A DNA stretch of 64,000 nt, from NCBI RefSeq assembly GCF_010015475.1, contig NZ_SSNI01000030.1, positions 1-64,000 on the forward strand, in the 5' to 3' direction. The notes below the pieces were generated by a model that was not told the DNA's origin, made no database searches, and saw nothing but the letters and a program-made list of their open reading frames with translations. Below, piece after piece: positions 52,694-61,470 of this stretch (position 1 is the stretch's first letter; each line of letters begins with the position of its first letter). The translations under genes and the position numbers were made by a program. The stretch comes from Pontibacter pamirensis. Lineage in GTDB: Bacteria > Bacteroidota > Bacteroidia > Cytophagales > Hymenobacteraceae.

Positions 52694-53329
52694 ATGATGA
52701 TAAGAAATATGCTATACGCCATCCTGCTGGGAGCAGGGATGGCCGCCTGCCTTTCGCAGCAGGAAAACGACGAAGAAACACAAACCGAAACCTTGCAACA
52801 GGAAGAAAACCTGAACCCAACCGGCAGCACAACAGCGCCCGCGCAGGTTCCGGATCCAGCCAGTTTCGTGATGGAAAAAGGCAAGGCAGGCGATGTTGCC
52901 ATTGGTATGCCGATTGAGGAAGTGCGGAATAATGTACCCATGGGCTTTGCCGTTAAAGACACTATGCTGATGCTGGAGGGGCAGCAGAGTACAGCCTATG
53001 TGCTCACTCCCCAGGGCCAGGACAAGGGGTTGTTAGTTGAACAGCAATGTGAAGCAGGCTGCCGCGTGTGGCGCATCAGCGTCCTCAGTACTGATTTCAA
53101 AACACCAAAAGGGCTTGGAGTCGGCTCTAAGTATGGCGAGGTGAAAGAGGCCTACCCTATCGGAACAGTGGCACTGGCAGAAGGCAATTTTGTTGCTGTG
53201 TCGGAGGCGGCAGGAATGAGCTTTGTGCTCGACGACACCCAGCTGCCGCAGGATGCACAAGACCGAGGCAGGTATAACCCAGGAAATATTCCTGCCAACA
53301 CCTTAGTAAAACGCATCATATTATATTAG
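52694..53329 (+). CDS. Lipoprotein of unknown family
   Basis: A 211-residue protein with lipobox 'GMAAC' (Cys19) followed by an acidic, Gln/Thr-rich linker (about residues 20-55). The C-terminal part, 'IGMPIEEVRNNVPMGFAV' and 'GVGSKYGEVKEAYP', has two copies of a short 'G.....EV....P' pattern, as in some BamE-like or SmpA-like domains, but I do not assign it. The start may be ATG 52694 or 52697. Confidence 0.7.
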   Translation: MMIRNMLYAILLGAGMAACLSQQENDEETQTETLQQEENLNPTGSTTAPAQVPDPASFVMEKGKAGDVAIGMPIEEVRNNVPMGFAVKDTMLMLEGQQSTAYVLTPQGQDKGLLVEQQCEAGCRVWRISVLSTDFKTPKGLGVGSKYGEVKEAYPIGTVALAEGNFVAVSEAAGMSFVLDDTQLPQDAQDRGRYNPGNIPANTLVKRIILY

Positions 53330-53369
53330 TATGTTGCTATACTAAGTAGTAATATGTATTATTGTATTT

Positions 53370-53825
53370 ATGTTACTTCTACGCTCCGACTTCCGGTATA
53401 AAGACTTTGGTTTGCTGCTGCTGCGCATTGGCATCGGCACGATGTTTATTTTGCACGGCTGGCCTAAACTTGCTGGCGGTCCTGAGCGTTGGGCAGCCAT
53501 CGGGCAAAACATGGAATTCGTCGGCATTACTTTTGCCCCGGCATTCTGGGGCTTTATGGCAGGTTTCGCTGAGGTTGTGGGAGGTTTACTGCTGATACTG
53601 GGCCTGTTCTGGCGCATTACCTGTCTCCTGTTATTGTTTACGATGATCATTGCCACCGCGCGCCACGTAGCTGCTGGCGACGGCTTTGGTGGGTATTCTC
53701 ACGCACTGGAAGCGGCTATTCTGTTCTTTTCGCTGTTCTTTATCGGCCCCGGCAAATACAGCCTTGATAACAAGTTCTTCCCCACAGATAAATACCGAAG
53801 CCGGTTTAGCAGAATTGTGGTGTAA
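53370..53825 (+). CDS. DoxX-family membrane protein
   Basis: A 151-residue inner-membrane protein with four helices. 'LLLLRIGIGTMFILHGWPKLAGG', 'FWGFMAGFAEVVGGLLLILG' and a C-terminal 'FFIGPGKYSLD' are the DoxX pattern. DoxX proteins are tied to thiosulfate/quinone and redox stress in some bacteria, but the family has mixed roles. Starts 40 bases after the lipoprotein and ends 25 bases before a terminator. Confidence 0.9.
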   Translation: MLLLRSDFRYKDFGLLLLRIGIGTMFILHGWPKLAGGPERWAAIGQNMEFVGITFAPAFWGFMAGFAEVVGGLLLILGLFWRITCLLLLFTMIIATARHVAAGDGFGGYSHALEAAILFFSLFFIGPGKYSLDNKFFPTDKYRSRFSRIVV

Positions 53826-53850
53826 GCCTGCGATTCAAGAGATACTTCTG

Positions 53851-53879
53851 AAGCCTTAGCCTTAAGCTGAGGCTTTTTT
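53851..53879 (+). terminator. Terminator after doxX-like gene
   Basis: Ten-bp arms (53851-53860 and 53866-53875), one G-U pair, followed by six T. Confidence 0.82.
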
Positions 53880-53971
53880 GTTGGGCTCCATTACTATAGC
53901 ATGGCACAACACATTTCCCCTCAAAAATGCCTAATTTTACCTACTCATACATCCTACGCTAACCTGACAAC

Positions 53972-55729
53972 ATGCTAACTACTTTACTTTTGGCTGCCTT
54001 GCTATCTACCGGAGATCCCGGCCAAAATAAACCTGACCTGAAAACACCGTACGAGCAGGGCAACGGAAACCAAACCGCCACCTATGAGGAAGCCATCAAC
54101 TGGTATCAGAAACTGGATGCCGCTTACGATGAAGTAAAAATGATACCGTATGGTACAACGGACGCAGGTCGCCCGCTGCACCTGGTGGTGGTTTCTACTG
54201 ACAAAGACTTCGACCCGGCTTCTATACACCAGAAGAACAAACGCATCCTGCTCATCCAGAACGGCATTCACCCGGGAGAACCGGAAGGCATTGATGCGAC
54301 CATGCTGCTGGTCCGCGATTACCTGCAGGACAAAAAGCTGCGCAGGCAACTCGACAATGTGGTGCTGGCCATCATACCCGTGTACAACATCGGCGGCGCG
54401 CTGAATCGCAACAGCCACACCCGCACCAACCAGAACGGGCCGAAGAGCTACGGTTTCCGGGGCAATGCCCGCAACCTGGACCTGAACCGCGACTTTATTA
54501 AAACGGACTCCGACAATGCCAAAACCTTCCATGAGATTTTTAGGGAATGGGACCCGGATGTATTCATGGACAACCACACTTCTAACGGTGCTGACTACCA
54601 GCACGTGATGACGCTCATTGCCACGCAGCACAACAAACTGCACCCGACGCTGGCAAAGTACCTCTCCGGCAAAATGGTGCCCACACTGTATGCAGGTATG
54701 AAGCAGGACAAGTTCCCGATGGTGCCCTACATGAATCACGCCGGTGACACACCCGATGAAGGCATCATTGGCTTTATGGAATCTCCGCGCTACGCCACCG
54801 GGTATACTGCCCTCTACAACACCATTGGCTTTGTACCCGAAACGCACATGCTGAAGCCATTCGACCAGCGCGTGAAAGCTACTTACAAGCTGATGGAAAA
54901 CATGATTGAGACGGTGCACCGCGATGCGAAAGAGATTGGAGCATTGCGAGCCCAAGCAAAACAGGAAACGCTGCAGCAACAAAAATTCCCGCTGGACTGG
55001 AAACTGGACACCACCAAGATAAGCCAGATTCCTTTCCTGGGCTATGAAGCTAAATATAAGCCAAGCGAAGTAAGCGGCATCGACCGCCTGTACTACGACC
55101 GCAAGGCACCGTACAACAAAATGATTAACTACTACGACGAGTTTGTGCCGACTGTAACGGTAGAAAAACCGGTCGCATACATCATTCCGCAGGCCTGGGG
55201 CGAGGTAATTGAGCGACTGAAAGTAGACAAAGTACAGCTGCAGCAACTGAAAAAAGACACCACCCTCACCCTCGAAACCTACTACATCACAGATTATAAA
55301 ACAGGTCAGCGCCCTTACGAAGGACATTATTTACACTCTGATGTACAGGTGGAGAAGAGAAATATACCGCGCCAGTTCTTTAAGGGCGATTACGTGGTGT
55401 ACCTGAACCAGCCGGCTAACCGCTTTGTAGTAGAAGTGCTGGAGCCGCAGGCCGTAGACTCCTACTTTAACTGGAATTTTTTCGACTCTATTCTGATGCA
55501 GAAAGAGTATTTCTCGTCTTATGTATTTGAGGACTTAGCGGCGGAGTACCTTCAGAAAGACCCCGCCTTACGCCAGCGCCTCGAAGAACGAAAGAAGCAG
55601 GACCCGGACTTCGCAAAAAGCGCCCGGGCCCAGTTAGACTTTGTGTACCGCAACACCCCGCACTACGAGTACACGCACAATATGTACCCAGTTGGGAGAC
55701 TGATGCAGGATGTGAAACTACCCTTGTAA
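53972..55729 (+). CDS. M14-family zinc carboxypeptidase
   Basis: A 585-residue metallopeptidase with a short signal peptide (MLTTLLLAALLS). Zinc ligands His and Glu are in 'NGIHPGEPEGID', with the third His in 'MDNHTSNGADY'; the arginine 'NLDLNRDFIK' helps bind substrate and a Glu follows in 'FVPETHML'. The C-terminal 200 residues form an extra beta-rich domain. It probably trims peptides or peptidoglycan outside the cytosol. Monocistronic. Confidence 0.92.
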   Translation: MLTTLLLAALLSTGDPGQNKPDLKTPYEQGNGNQTATYEEAINWYQKLDAAYDEVKMIPYGTTDAGRPLHLVVVSTDKDFDPASIHQKNKRILLIQNGIHPGEPEGIDATMLLVRDYLQDKKLRRQLDNVVLAIIPVYNIGGALNRNSHTRTNQNGPKSYGFRGNARNLDLNRDFIKTDSDNAKTFHEIFREWDPDVFMDNHTSNGADYQHVMTLIATQHNKLHPTLAKYLSGKMVPTLYAGMKQDKFPMVPYMNHAGDTPDEGIIGFMESPRYATGYTALYNTIGFVPETHMLKPFDQRVKATYKLMENMIETVHRDAKEIGALRAQAKQETLQQQKFPLDWKLDTTKISQIPFLGYEAKYKPSEVSGIDRLYYDRKAPYNKMINYYDEFVPTVTVEKPVAYIIPQAWGEVIERLKVDKVQLQQLKKDTTLTLETYYITDYKTGQRPYEGHYLHSDVQVEKRNIPRQFFKGDYVVYLNQPANRFVVEVLEPQAVDSYFNWNFFDSILMQKEYFSSYVFEDLAAEYLQKDPALRQRLEERKKQDPDFAKSARAQLDFVYRNTPHYEYTHNMYPVGRLMQDVKLPL

Positions 55730-55731
55730 AT

Positions 55732-55768
55732 AACATGAAAAGCCACCGATGAGGTGGTTTTTCATGTT
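55732..55768 (+). terminator. Terminator after the M14 peptidase
   Basis: 16-bp arms (55732-55747 and 55753-55768) with one G-U pair and a 5-base loop; a T run sits in the right arm. Confidence 0.8.
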
Positions 55769-56080
55769 ATAGCTGTTGTGTCACTTCTGAAATTATAATC
55801 ACTTATTGCCAATCAATAAGAAAGTGCTATTGTACTACTCATTGATTCAGGGAAAAATCGATTTCATTTTGTCTGAGAGGCTGGTGGGGCAGGAATCCTA
55901 TCTTTGTTGATGTCACGGTGCCGTGTAGTACCACTTAGATTAGTCTGCTGTGTTATAGTTAAATACATGGTGTGAATTTATTCGGGGGAATAGCACAGAG
56001 TTGGAATAACGAAACTATTTTGCCTAAGGTGCTTGTGCAGCCGAAGCCCGAAGAGTAGCCAAGTATGCTTTTGTTCTTTG
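55769..56080. other. 312-base gap before the HEPN gene
   Basis: No gene is supported. The left part is ordinary. From about 56080 the sequence becomes AT-rich, marking the boundary of the accessory patch. No attachment site was recognised. Confidence 0.5.
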
Positions 56081-56707
56081 TTAGCTGTTCGTGTTTCTTT
56101 CATTTCTAAACTGCTTCCAAAATTTATGAAGCTCATTCTCCCTCAATTCAACAAGCTTTTTAACTATATCCATTTCACACATATCAAACTCTGTTCTAAA
56201 ATCAGTATGGCTGTCGAACAAATCAGAATTAATTTGAAAAATAATATCTTCAGTTAATTCTAAAAGAACTTTTAACTCCTCAAATTCAAAACCATATTGT
56301 TCTAAATCGGGCTTTTGCCTATCTGTATGCGCATAAAGCTTATCCCTTAAGACATTTATATTATTTATGGTACTTTCGTAAGACTGAAGCTTTAAGTCCC
56401 ATTGTACTAATTTGGCTTGATCAAACTTAAGCTTAGAATAATGTCCGTACCTTTTTAGCTTCTTTAACAATTTAGGAACACTAAATTTCTGATTGTTGCT
56501 ATCCTTGTTATAAAGTTTGCATAATTCTATTATCAAAACCCTTAGAATAGTATGTCGTGTGAAATTTAGAAAATGGTTTCTATTTATTTCTGTAGTCTCT
56601 TCTTCCGAATCAGGCTTATGGAGGTAATAAGAGTATTGATAGCTTTGCTTTGCTAAATGAAAAATCTTCCAAATTGATGATATGTCGCTTTTTAGTTCTG
56701 CTTTCAA
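56081..56707 (-). CDS. HEPN-domain protein, AbiU2-like
   Basis: A 208-residue all-helical protein rich in Lys, Glu and Asn. The segment 'INNINVLRDKLYAHTDRQKP' contains the HEPN ribonuclease motif Arg-x5-His (R-D-K-L-Y-A-H). The earlier 'RHTILRVLIIELCKLYNKDSNN' and the layout fit the AbiU2/HEPN group tied to abortive-infection-like defence. The partner is not obvious; a PIN toxin pair sits 95 bases upstream. Codon use is visibly AT-rich compared with surrounding genes, suggesting transfer. Confidence 0.6.
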   Translation of the reverse strand: MKAELKSDISSIWKIFHLAKQSYQYSYYLHKPDSEEETTEINRNHFLNFTRHTILRVLIIELCKLYNKDSNNQKFSVPKLLKKLKRYGHYSKLKFDQAKLVQWDLKLQSYESTINNINVLRDKLYAHTDRQKPDLEQYGFEFEELKVLLELTEDIIFQINSDLFDSHTDFRTEFDMCEMDIVKKLVELRENELHKFWKQFRNERNTNS

Positions 56708-56802
56708 CTTTTTGAATGATTAATGTGACAGCCAACAGTTTATTAATGTAAAAGCCGTATCGAATCAAGGGTTTTATATATACAATGTTAGGCGTAGGAC
56801 TA

Positions 56803-57174
56803 TTACTTTTTATACAATAGCAGTGTCAATTCATCAACTTGAGACAATTGTTTGTCGGCAGTGACAAGAGGAAAATCCAAATATAATGCAGAAGCAACAA
56901 CTATGGCATCTGGCAACTTAATCTTGTAGTTTTTTCTTAATAAGACTACAAGCCGCTTTATTTCCGCATTAATGTCAATTACAGTTGCTTCTCTTATAAG
57001 CTCCTGAATAATTTTTGAGTCGCTTTCAGATAAGTTGCTATATCCTAATAATTCTAGTTCGGTGACAAATGAAATGGTGATATGCTTCCCGTCAAGTAGT
57101 TCCGCTACTGTTTCGTCACCAGAGATGAGGTATAGCAAGATATTAGTGTCTACAAAAAGACTATTCCCACTCAT
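56803..57174 (-). CDS. PIN-domain toxin (VapC-like)
   Basis: A 123-residue PIN-domain ribonuclease toxin. Acidic metal-binding residues are visible: D9 in 'LFVDTNILLYL', E39/E41 in 'VTELELLGY', D89 in 'KLPDAIVVASAL' and D107 in 'VTADKQL'. It should cleave RNA when freed from its antitoxin. The antitoxin gene overlaps its start by 14 bases. AT-rich like the HEPN neighbour. Confidence 0.88.
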   Translation of the reverse strand: MSGNSLFVDTNILLYLISGDETVAELLDGKHITISFVTELELLGYSNLSESDSKIIQELIREATVIDINAEIKRLVVLLRKNYKIKLPDAIVVASALYLDFPLVTADKQLSQVDELTLLLYKK

Positions 57175-57325
57175 TTCTTAAATTCTTCTGAATCGTGAGA
57201 GGCTCTTTTTCTAACTTAACTTTTCCACAATATTTGAAAGCATTCATCCCCTTCCGAGTACTTATGCTTTCAAGTGCTTTTTGAATGCTGATTCTGTCTG
57301 TACCTTTTTTTATAACAGTTACCAT
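57161..57325 (-). CDS. Small antitoxin paired with the PIN toxin
   Basis: A 54-residue frame (ATG 57325, TAG 57161-57163) that is easily missed because of its size. It reads MVTVIKKGTDRISIQ, then 'STRKGMNAFKYCGKVKLEK' and ends 'NLRNEWE'. This basic, DNA-contacting type with a final 'LRNEW' is typical of the antitoxins before PIN toxins in Bacteroidota. It overlaps the toxin start by 14 bases, the usual translational coupling. It would neutralise the toxin and autorepress the operon. Confidence 0.8.
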   Translation of the reverse strand: MVTVIKKGTDRISIQKALESISTRKGMNAFKYCGKVKLEKEPLTIQKNLRNEWE

Positions 57326-57620
57326 GCTAATTATATAATTCGTAAACAGTAAATAAATTTAATAATTTTTACTTCAAGATCTTATTTTTGTTTTGCCTTA
57401 CGCCTAACTATAGTATAAGCGGAGTTGTTCAGCTTATGTGCACTATGTATGGAAACGGCTTCCTGGTCATCTGTCATTTTATGTAATTCCCTTAGGTTGA
57501 ATACCATATCCACAGTTAGACTTATCCTTTTATTTCAGAACATGCGTCATAGATCCTATTTATTCTAAAAATTAGTACTTATCATATATAGAGAGTTATC
57601 TTCTTGAAAGAATACCCCTC

Positions 57621-58409
57621 CTACACTTCTATTTCACCGGATAAATAAGCTACTGCCTTGCCAGTTATTTTCACTCTGTCTCCCAGAAACTCACACCTCA
57701 GGTCACCTTGCCTTGCCGAAACCTGCTTGGCGCTAAGCACCTTTTTGTACAGCTTTTGGCTCCAGAATGGGGTAAGCGTAGTATGAGTAGAGCCTGTTAC
57801 CGGGTCTTCGTCGATACCAACCTGAGGGCAGAAAAACCTTGACACAAAATCCACTTCATCGCCGGGGGCAGTCACAATGACGCCGCGTGCTTCTACGGAT
57901 GCCAATATTCTGAAGTCAGGTGCCAAACGCTCTATTTCTTTTTGGGTATGGAAGAGCAGCAAATAATCAGTTTTGCCTTTGTAGACTTCTGCCGGTGTAG
58001 CGCCTAAAGCACTTATCAGCGCCTGCGGTGCCTCTACCTGCTTATACACATCTGCAGGGAAATCTAGTGTAAGCTCCTCTCCCTCTCTGTCCACTGTCAA
58101 AAGCCCGCTTCTACGCGATTGGAAGTTGATGGTGTTCGTAGGATGGTTATAGAAGTAAAACAACACATATGCTGATGCCAGAGTGGCGTGCCCGCAAAGG
58201 TCTACTTCCACCGTAGGGGTGAACCATCTTATTTCATAATCGCTCCCGTTTTGTACCACAAAAGCAGTTTCTGCCAGGTTGTTTTCAGCAGCTATCTGCT
58301 GCATTACCTTGTCCTCTAGCCATACATTCAGTACGCATACAGCAGCAGGATTGCCATGAAACACTTTGTCTGTAAAAGCATCTATCTGGTATAGTTTTAT
58401 TTTTTCCAT
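57621..58409 (-). CDS. PhzF-family isomerase-like protein
   Basis: A 262-residue protein of the PhzF/diaminopimelate-epimerase fold. 'QIDAFTDKVFHGNPAAVCVL' opens it, 'AENNLAETAFV' carries the conserved catalytic Glu, 'VDLCGHATLASAYVLF' the glycine loop and 'EDPVTGSTHTTLTPFW' the C-terminal half site. It probably isomerises a small cytosolic metabolite. There are no phenazine genes around it. Confidence 0.92.
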   Translation of the reverse strand: MEKIKLYQIDAFTDKVFHGNPAAVCVLNVWLEDKVMQQIAAENNLAETAFVVQNGSDYEIRWFTPTVEVDLCGHATLASAYVLFYFYNHPTNTINFQSRRSGLLTVDREGEELTLDFPADVYKQVEAPQALISALGATPAEVYKGKTDYLLLFHTQKEIERLAPDFRILASVEARGVIVTAPGDEVDFVSRFFCPQVGIDEDPVTGSTHTTLTPFWSQKLYKKVLSAKQVSARQGDLRCEFLGDRVKITGKAVAYLSGEIEV

Positions 58410-58503
58410 CTGTTTAATATGTTCGATTCATTATTGATGTTAATACAGGGTCAACTTTTTTGCCCCCTTTGAAGTAGGGCTGTTTCATTCTACATCTTTC
58501 GTA

Positions 58504-58608
58504 GCGCGAGACTCCTGGCTCGTGAATGATATCACGCGGCCTATAGTTGGTATTAATGAAAGCGGCCAGAGACCGTAGAATAGTAAACACGAGCGAAGAC
58601 GCTCGCGC
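58504..58608. repeat. Inverted pair of REP-like units
   Basis: Unit 1 (58504-58524) reads GCGCGAG, eight bases, CTCGTG. Unit 2 (58588-58608) is the same pattern on the other strand: CACGAG, eight bases, CTCGCGC. Each unit is itself a small hairpin (for example CGAGCG-AAGA-CGCTCG at 58590-58605). This paired layout resembles REP/BIME elements moved by RAYT transposases. Confidence 0.45.
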
Positions 58609-58732
58609 CATACGCGCCATAATTAAAGCAGTAAAAACTTGAGAATGAAACGGCCCTACCCCTTTAAAGGGGTAGTTTTTACAAACCCACTCTTTTTGGA
58701 TTAGGTCAGTTGCAACAAGCAGTAACAGAAAA

Positions 58733-58751
58733 AGCCACCTCAGCGGTGGCT
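58733..58751 (-). terminator. Terminator after the Dabb gene
   Basis: A 7-bp GC-rich stem (58733-58739 and 58745-58751) extended by partly paired flanks; on the minus strand a T run follows. Confidence 0.7.
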
Positions 58752-58778
58752 CTTCTTGTTACTGTTTATGCTTTTTGG

Positions 58779-59186
58779 TTATACATCCACAGAATCATAC
58801 ACCACTACCTTGTCCCACAGGTGAGAATAGTTCTCTACAAACTTCAGGTGTATTGGATGCTTCTGATACACTTCCTGCTCTTCCAGATTATTGAAGAACA
58901 ATAACCAGGAAACGTCATACCCTCTTTCAATCACATCGCGGTTGGTGCTGGCTGGCACACCTATACGTGCCAGTTGTATGGCCTTTATGCTTTTCAGGGT
59001 ATTCAGGCCTTCTATCAATTTCGCTTTATCTTCCGCAGAACCAGGATTCTTGAGCCAAAAATAAACATGATGGACAAAATCGCCTTTCTGTTTCTGCTTG
59101 CCTAAAGCCGGCATCACTCCAAAGAAACCGGCAAGGGATAAAGAAGTACTGTTGCCAAGGAACGACCTTCTGGATAGCTTTTTCAT
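58779..59186 (-). CDS. Dabb (stress-responsive A/B barrel) domain protein with Tat-like signal
   Basis: A 135-residue protein. The N terminus 'KKLSRRSFLGNSTSLSLAGFFG' is a twin-arginine export signal. The mature part is a small A/B barrel: 'VHHVYFWLKNP', 'IQLARIGVPAST', 'YDVSWLLFFNNLEEQEVYQKHPIH'. Dabb proteins often act as dimers in detoxification or as small enzymes. Export via Tat suggests a folded, perhaps cofactor-bound form. Confidence 0.88.
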   Translation of the reverse strand: MKKLSRRSFLGNSTSLSLAGFFGVMPALGKQKQKGDFVHHVYFWLKNPGSAEDKAKLIEGLNTLKSIKAIQLARIGVPASTNRDVIERGYDVSWLLFFNNLEEQEVYQKHPIHLKFVENYSHLWDKVVVYDSVDV

Positions 59187-59407
59187 ATAGTTTATTTTAA
59201 CGCGCTGTTAAATGTATAGATTTATTTTAAACCTCCTCCTGCAATCCCCTCTTTTTCAAACCATGAAGTAAGCAATATTTCCGGACAATTCCGAAGTTAA
59301 AGGTCTTCCAGTCTCTCCTTCTGTTCAAATCCAGATAAATAGCACCAGCAAAGAGCCAAACAAATCTTTAACCGCTCCGGTACTATCTCTCATAAAGCCA
59401 CTATATT

Positions 59408-59920
59408 ATGAAAGAACAAACCGTAACTCCTTTGCACCTCCAGCCGGACGGCAACATCCCTAACAACCAGCAATTGCCCCTCCTGCTTTACCGGCAGGTA
59501 TTCGCTGACAGCAATAACCTGGAGCACCAGTTTAAAGAGGCCTTTGCACAGCACAATTGGCGCGGTAGCTGGACCAATGGCGTATACGACTATCACCATT
59601 ACCACAGCAAATCGCATGAAGTGTTAGGCGTGGCAGCAGGTTCGGCTACTATCGTTTTCGGTGGGCCAGGAGGGGAAGAAGTAGAAGTAAAGGCAGGTGA
59701 TATGGTGGTGCTGCCTGCTGGCACCGGTCATTGCCGCAAGAGCGCCTCCTCTGATTTTAGTGTGGTAGGCGCTTACCCCGGCGGGCAGGAAAACTATGAC
59801 ATCTGCACCCAGGAAGACGACATGGAAGAAAAGAAACAGCATATAAAGCAGGTGCCCCTCCCCGGTGCAGATCCTGTAGCGGGTAAAGAAGGTCCGCTAC
59901 TGCTGCACTGGAAGCAATAG
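59408..59920 (+). CDS. Cupin-domain protein
   Basis: A 170-residue cytoplasmic protein. A single cupin core is visible: 'YDYHHYHSKSHEVLGVAAGSA' (motif 1 with His residues) and 'VKAGDMVVLPAGTGHC' (motif 2). It should bind a metal ion. Related proteins include sugar isomerases and dioxygenases, but I see no basis to choose. Monocistronic. Confidence 0.88.
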   Translation: MKEQTVTPLHLQPDGNIPNNQQLPLLLYRQVFADSNNLEHQFKEAFAQHNWRGSWTNGVYDYHHYHSKSHEVLGVAAGSATIVFGGPGGEEVEVKAGDMVVLPAGTGHCRKSASSDFSVVGAYPGGQENYDICTQEDDMEEKKQHIKQVPLPGADPVAGKEGPLLLHWKQ

Positions 59921-60040
59921 AACAGCAAGCCTACTTTTTACCTGGTATCAAGCAAAAGTCCCGCCGGGACTAAAAAATAAACAAACGTGCTGATGTCTTA
60001 CGTGCGGCTTTCAGAGAATTCTCCTTTATTATTCCTGATG

Positions 60041-61237
60041 CTATGATTTAGCATTCTCATGAAGTAGGCGCAGGAAATTTCCTCCTAAAATCTTATGTAC
60101 ATCCTCTTCGCTGTAGCCTCTTGCCAGCAACTCTTTTGTGATGACAGGAAAATCCTGCACCCCATTTAATTGCTGCGGTGTGGAGGAAATGCCGTCGAAG
60201 TCAGAGCCCAGGCCCACATGGTCTACGCCTATCAACTTCACGATATGGTCGAAGTGGTCGATCAGTAGCGACAAAGATGGGCGCATGGCTGCGGCCTCTT
60301 TCGGATACTTTTTAACTAACCAACTGTTGATAGCATAGCTTGACCAATTCAGTTGTTTTAAAGAGTCTACCTCTGCCTGGTGCCGGGAAATAAATTGCTG
60401 CCGTCGCTTACCAAAATCAGGGTCTACAAAACTTGCTTCGAAGTTTATGTTGATGACACCCCCGTTTTTCCCTACAGCCTTTATCTGCTCATCGGTCAGG
60501 TTTCTGAAGTGCGGGCTGATGGCTTTCACAGAGCTATGCGATACCAGTACCGGTTTAGTAGTAGTCTCCATGGCATCCCAGAACGTCTGCTCCCCCACAT
60601 GGCTCAGGTCCACCAGCATCCCCAGTCCATTCATGCGCTGCACCACCTGCCGGCCGAAATCGTTCAGGCCTTTTTTGGGGTTTGGCACTTTGCCGCTGCT
60701 TTCGTCCATGGCAGAGGTAGCCCAGGAGGTAGAGTTATTCCAGGTAAGGGTCATGTAGCGGACACCACGGCGGTGGAGGCTGTCGAGGTAGCTGAGGTTG
60801 TCTTCTATCATATGTCCACCTTCCACCCCAATCATAGCAGCCAACTTCTGCTGCTGCACCGCCTGCATCACGTCAGCAGGTGTTTTAGCTATCATCACTT
60901 TATCAGGATGGCGGGCCGCCACCGCGTAAAGTGAATCTATCTGCCTGTTGGCATAAGCGAAGCCTTTTCCTTTCCCGTAGTTCTCGTCACTCCATACAGA
61001 GAAAACCTGCACATCCACTCCGCCTTCTTTAAACCGGGCTAAATCAGAATGTGTTTTGCCTTTCAGGTTATCAGCTATGTCTAATCCCTCCAGTATATTA
61101 ATCAGCACATCATTATGCGTGTCCACTACAACAGCTTGCTCGTGCACTTCTTTGTAGTTCTGTGCCTGTAAGGAGGTATAGCCCAAAAGTAAGGCTGCAA
61201 GTGCCACGCCTTTGGCTAGCGATTTTCTGTTTGTCAT
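60041..61237 (-). CDS. M19-family membrane dipeptidase
   Basis: A 398-residue zinc dipeptidase with a signal peptide ending 'YTSLQAQ'. Metal ligands are in 'VVDTHNDVL' (His, Asp), 'IGVEGGHMIE' (Glu), 'LVDLSHVGE' and 'LVSHSSVKA' (His), and 'GLGSDFDGI' (Asp). The family cleaves dipeptides, including beta-lactam-type and D-amino-acid dipeptides. It probably acts in the periplasm. Confidence 0.93.
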   Translation of the reverse strand: MTNRKSLAKGVALAALLLGYTSLQAQNYKEVHEQAVVVDTHNDVLINILEGLDIADNLKGKTHSDLARFKEGGVDVQVFSVWSDENYGKGKGFAYANRQIDSLYAVAARHPDKVMIAKTPADVMQAVQQQKLAAMIGVEGGHMIEDNLSYLDSLHRRGVRYMTLTWNNSTSWATSAMDESSGKVPNPKKGLNDFGRQVVQRMNGLGMLVDLSHVGEQTFWDAMETTTKPVLVSHSSVKAISPHFRNLTDEQIKAVGKNGGVININFEASFVDPDFGKRRQQFISRHQAEVDSLKQLNWSSYAINSWLVKKYPKEAAAMRPSLSLLIDHFDHIVKLIGVDHVGLGSDFDGISSTPQQLNGVQDFPVITKELLARGYSEEDVHKILGGNFLRLLHENAKS

Positions 61238-61470
61238 GTATTTAGTCCGTCTTTGGCTGTTGTGTTTTAGCTCAGTAAGCGCATGATTTTATGCGCAGGG
61301 TATAACTATAAAATAGAACCCACTACTGTCCCTCTTAGGGGGGAACTCTAGCTATTGCAGAAACTCCTCTTCTCGGCCGGTGTGGGTAAAAGTTCTATAG
61401 TATAAGAATTCATGTAATTCTCAACCCTAGCCTAATAGCAGAGTTACCAAGATAGCAAATTCTTTTCAGT

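Larger units (their letters stand above)
56787..57408. repeat. 10-bp inverted repeats flanking the PIN toxin-antitoxin pair
   Basis: GTTAGGCGTA at 56787-56796 and its exact complement at 57399-57408 enclose the toxin and antitoxin genes and little else. Read on the genes' strand, the order is GTTAGGC, genes, GCCTAAC, which is the order of core sites in integron cassettes. No partner hairpin with full attC symmetry is convincing and no integrase is present. Confidence 0.4.
58410..58778. other. 369-base intergenic region with REP-like element
   Basis: No gene is supported. A 68-codon minus-strand frame (58414-58620) lies across the repeat element and has no protein-like pattern. The region holds an inverted pair of REP-like units and the terminator of the Dabb gene. 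Confidence 0.55.

Noticed and set aside
54002-55327. 441-codon minus-strand frame
   Set aside because: It lies entirely inside the M14 peptidase gene and has no family motif. Long antisense frames are expected in GC-rich coding DNA.
56787-57521. Confirmed integron cassette
   Set aside because: Core sites fit in order but the inner stem pairing is poor and no integrase is seen, so it is kept only as a hint.
58414-58620. 68-codon minus-strand frame
   Set aside because: It runs through the REP-like repeat pair, and such elements often create false frames.
59957-59971. Terminator after the cupin gene
   Set aside because: A 6-bp hairpin is present, but A-rich rather than T-rich sequence follows it on the plus strand.
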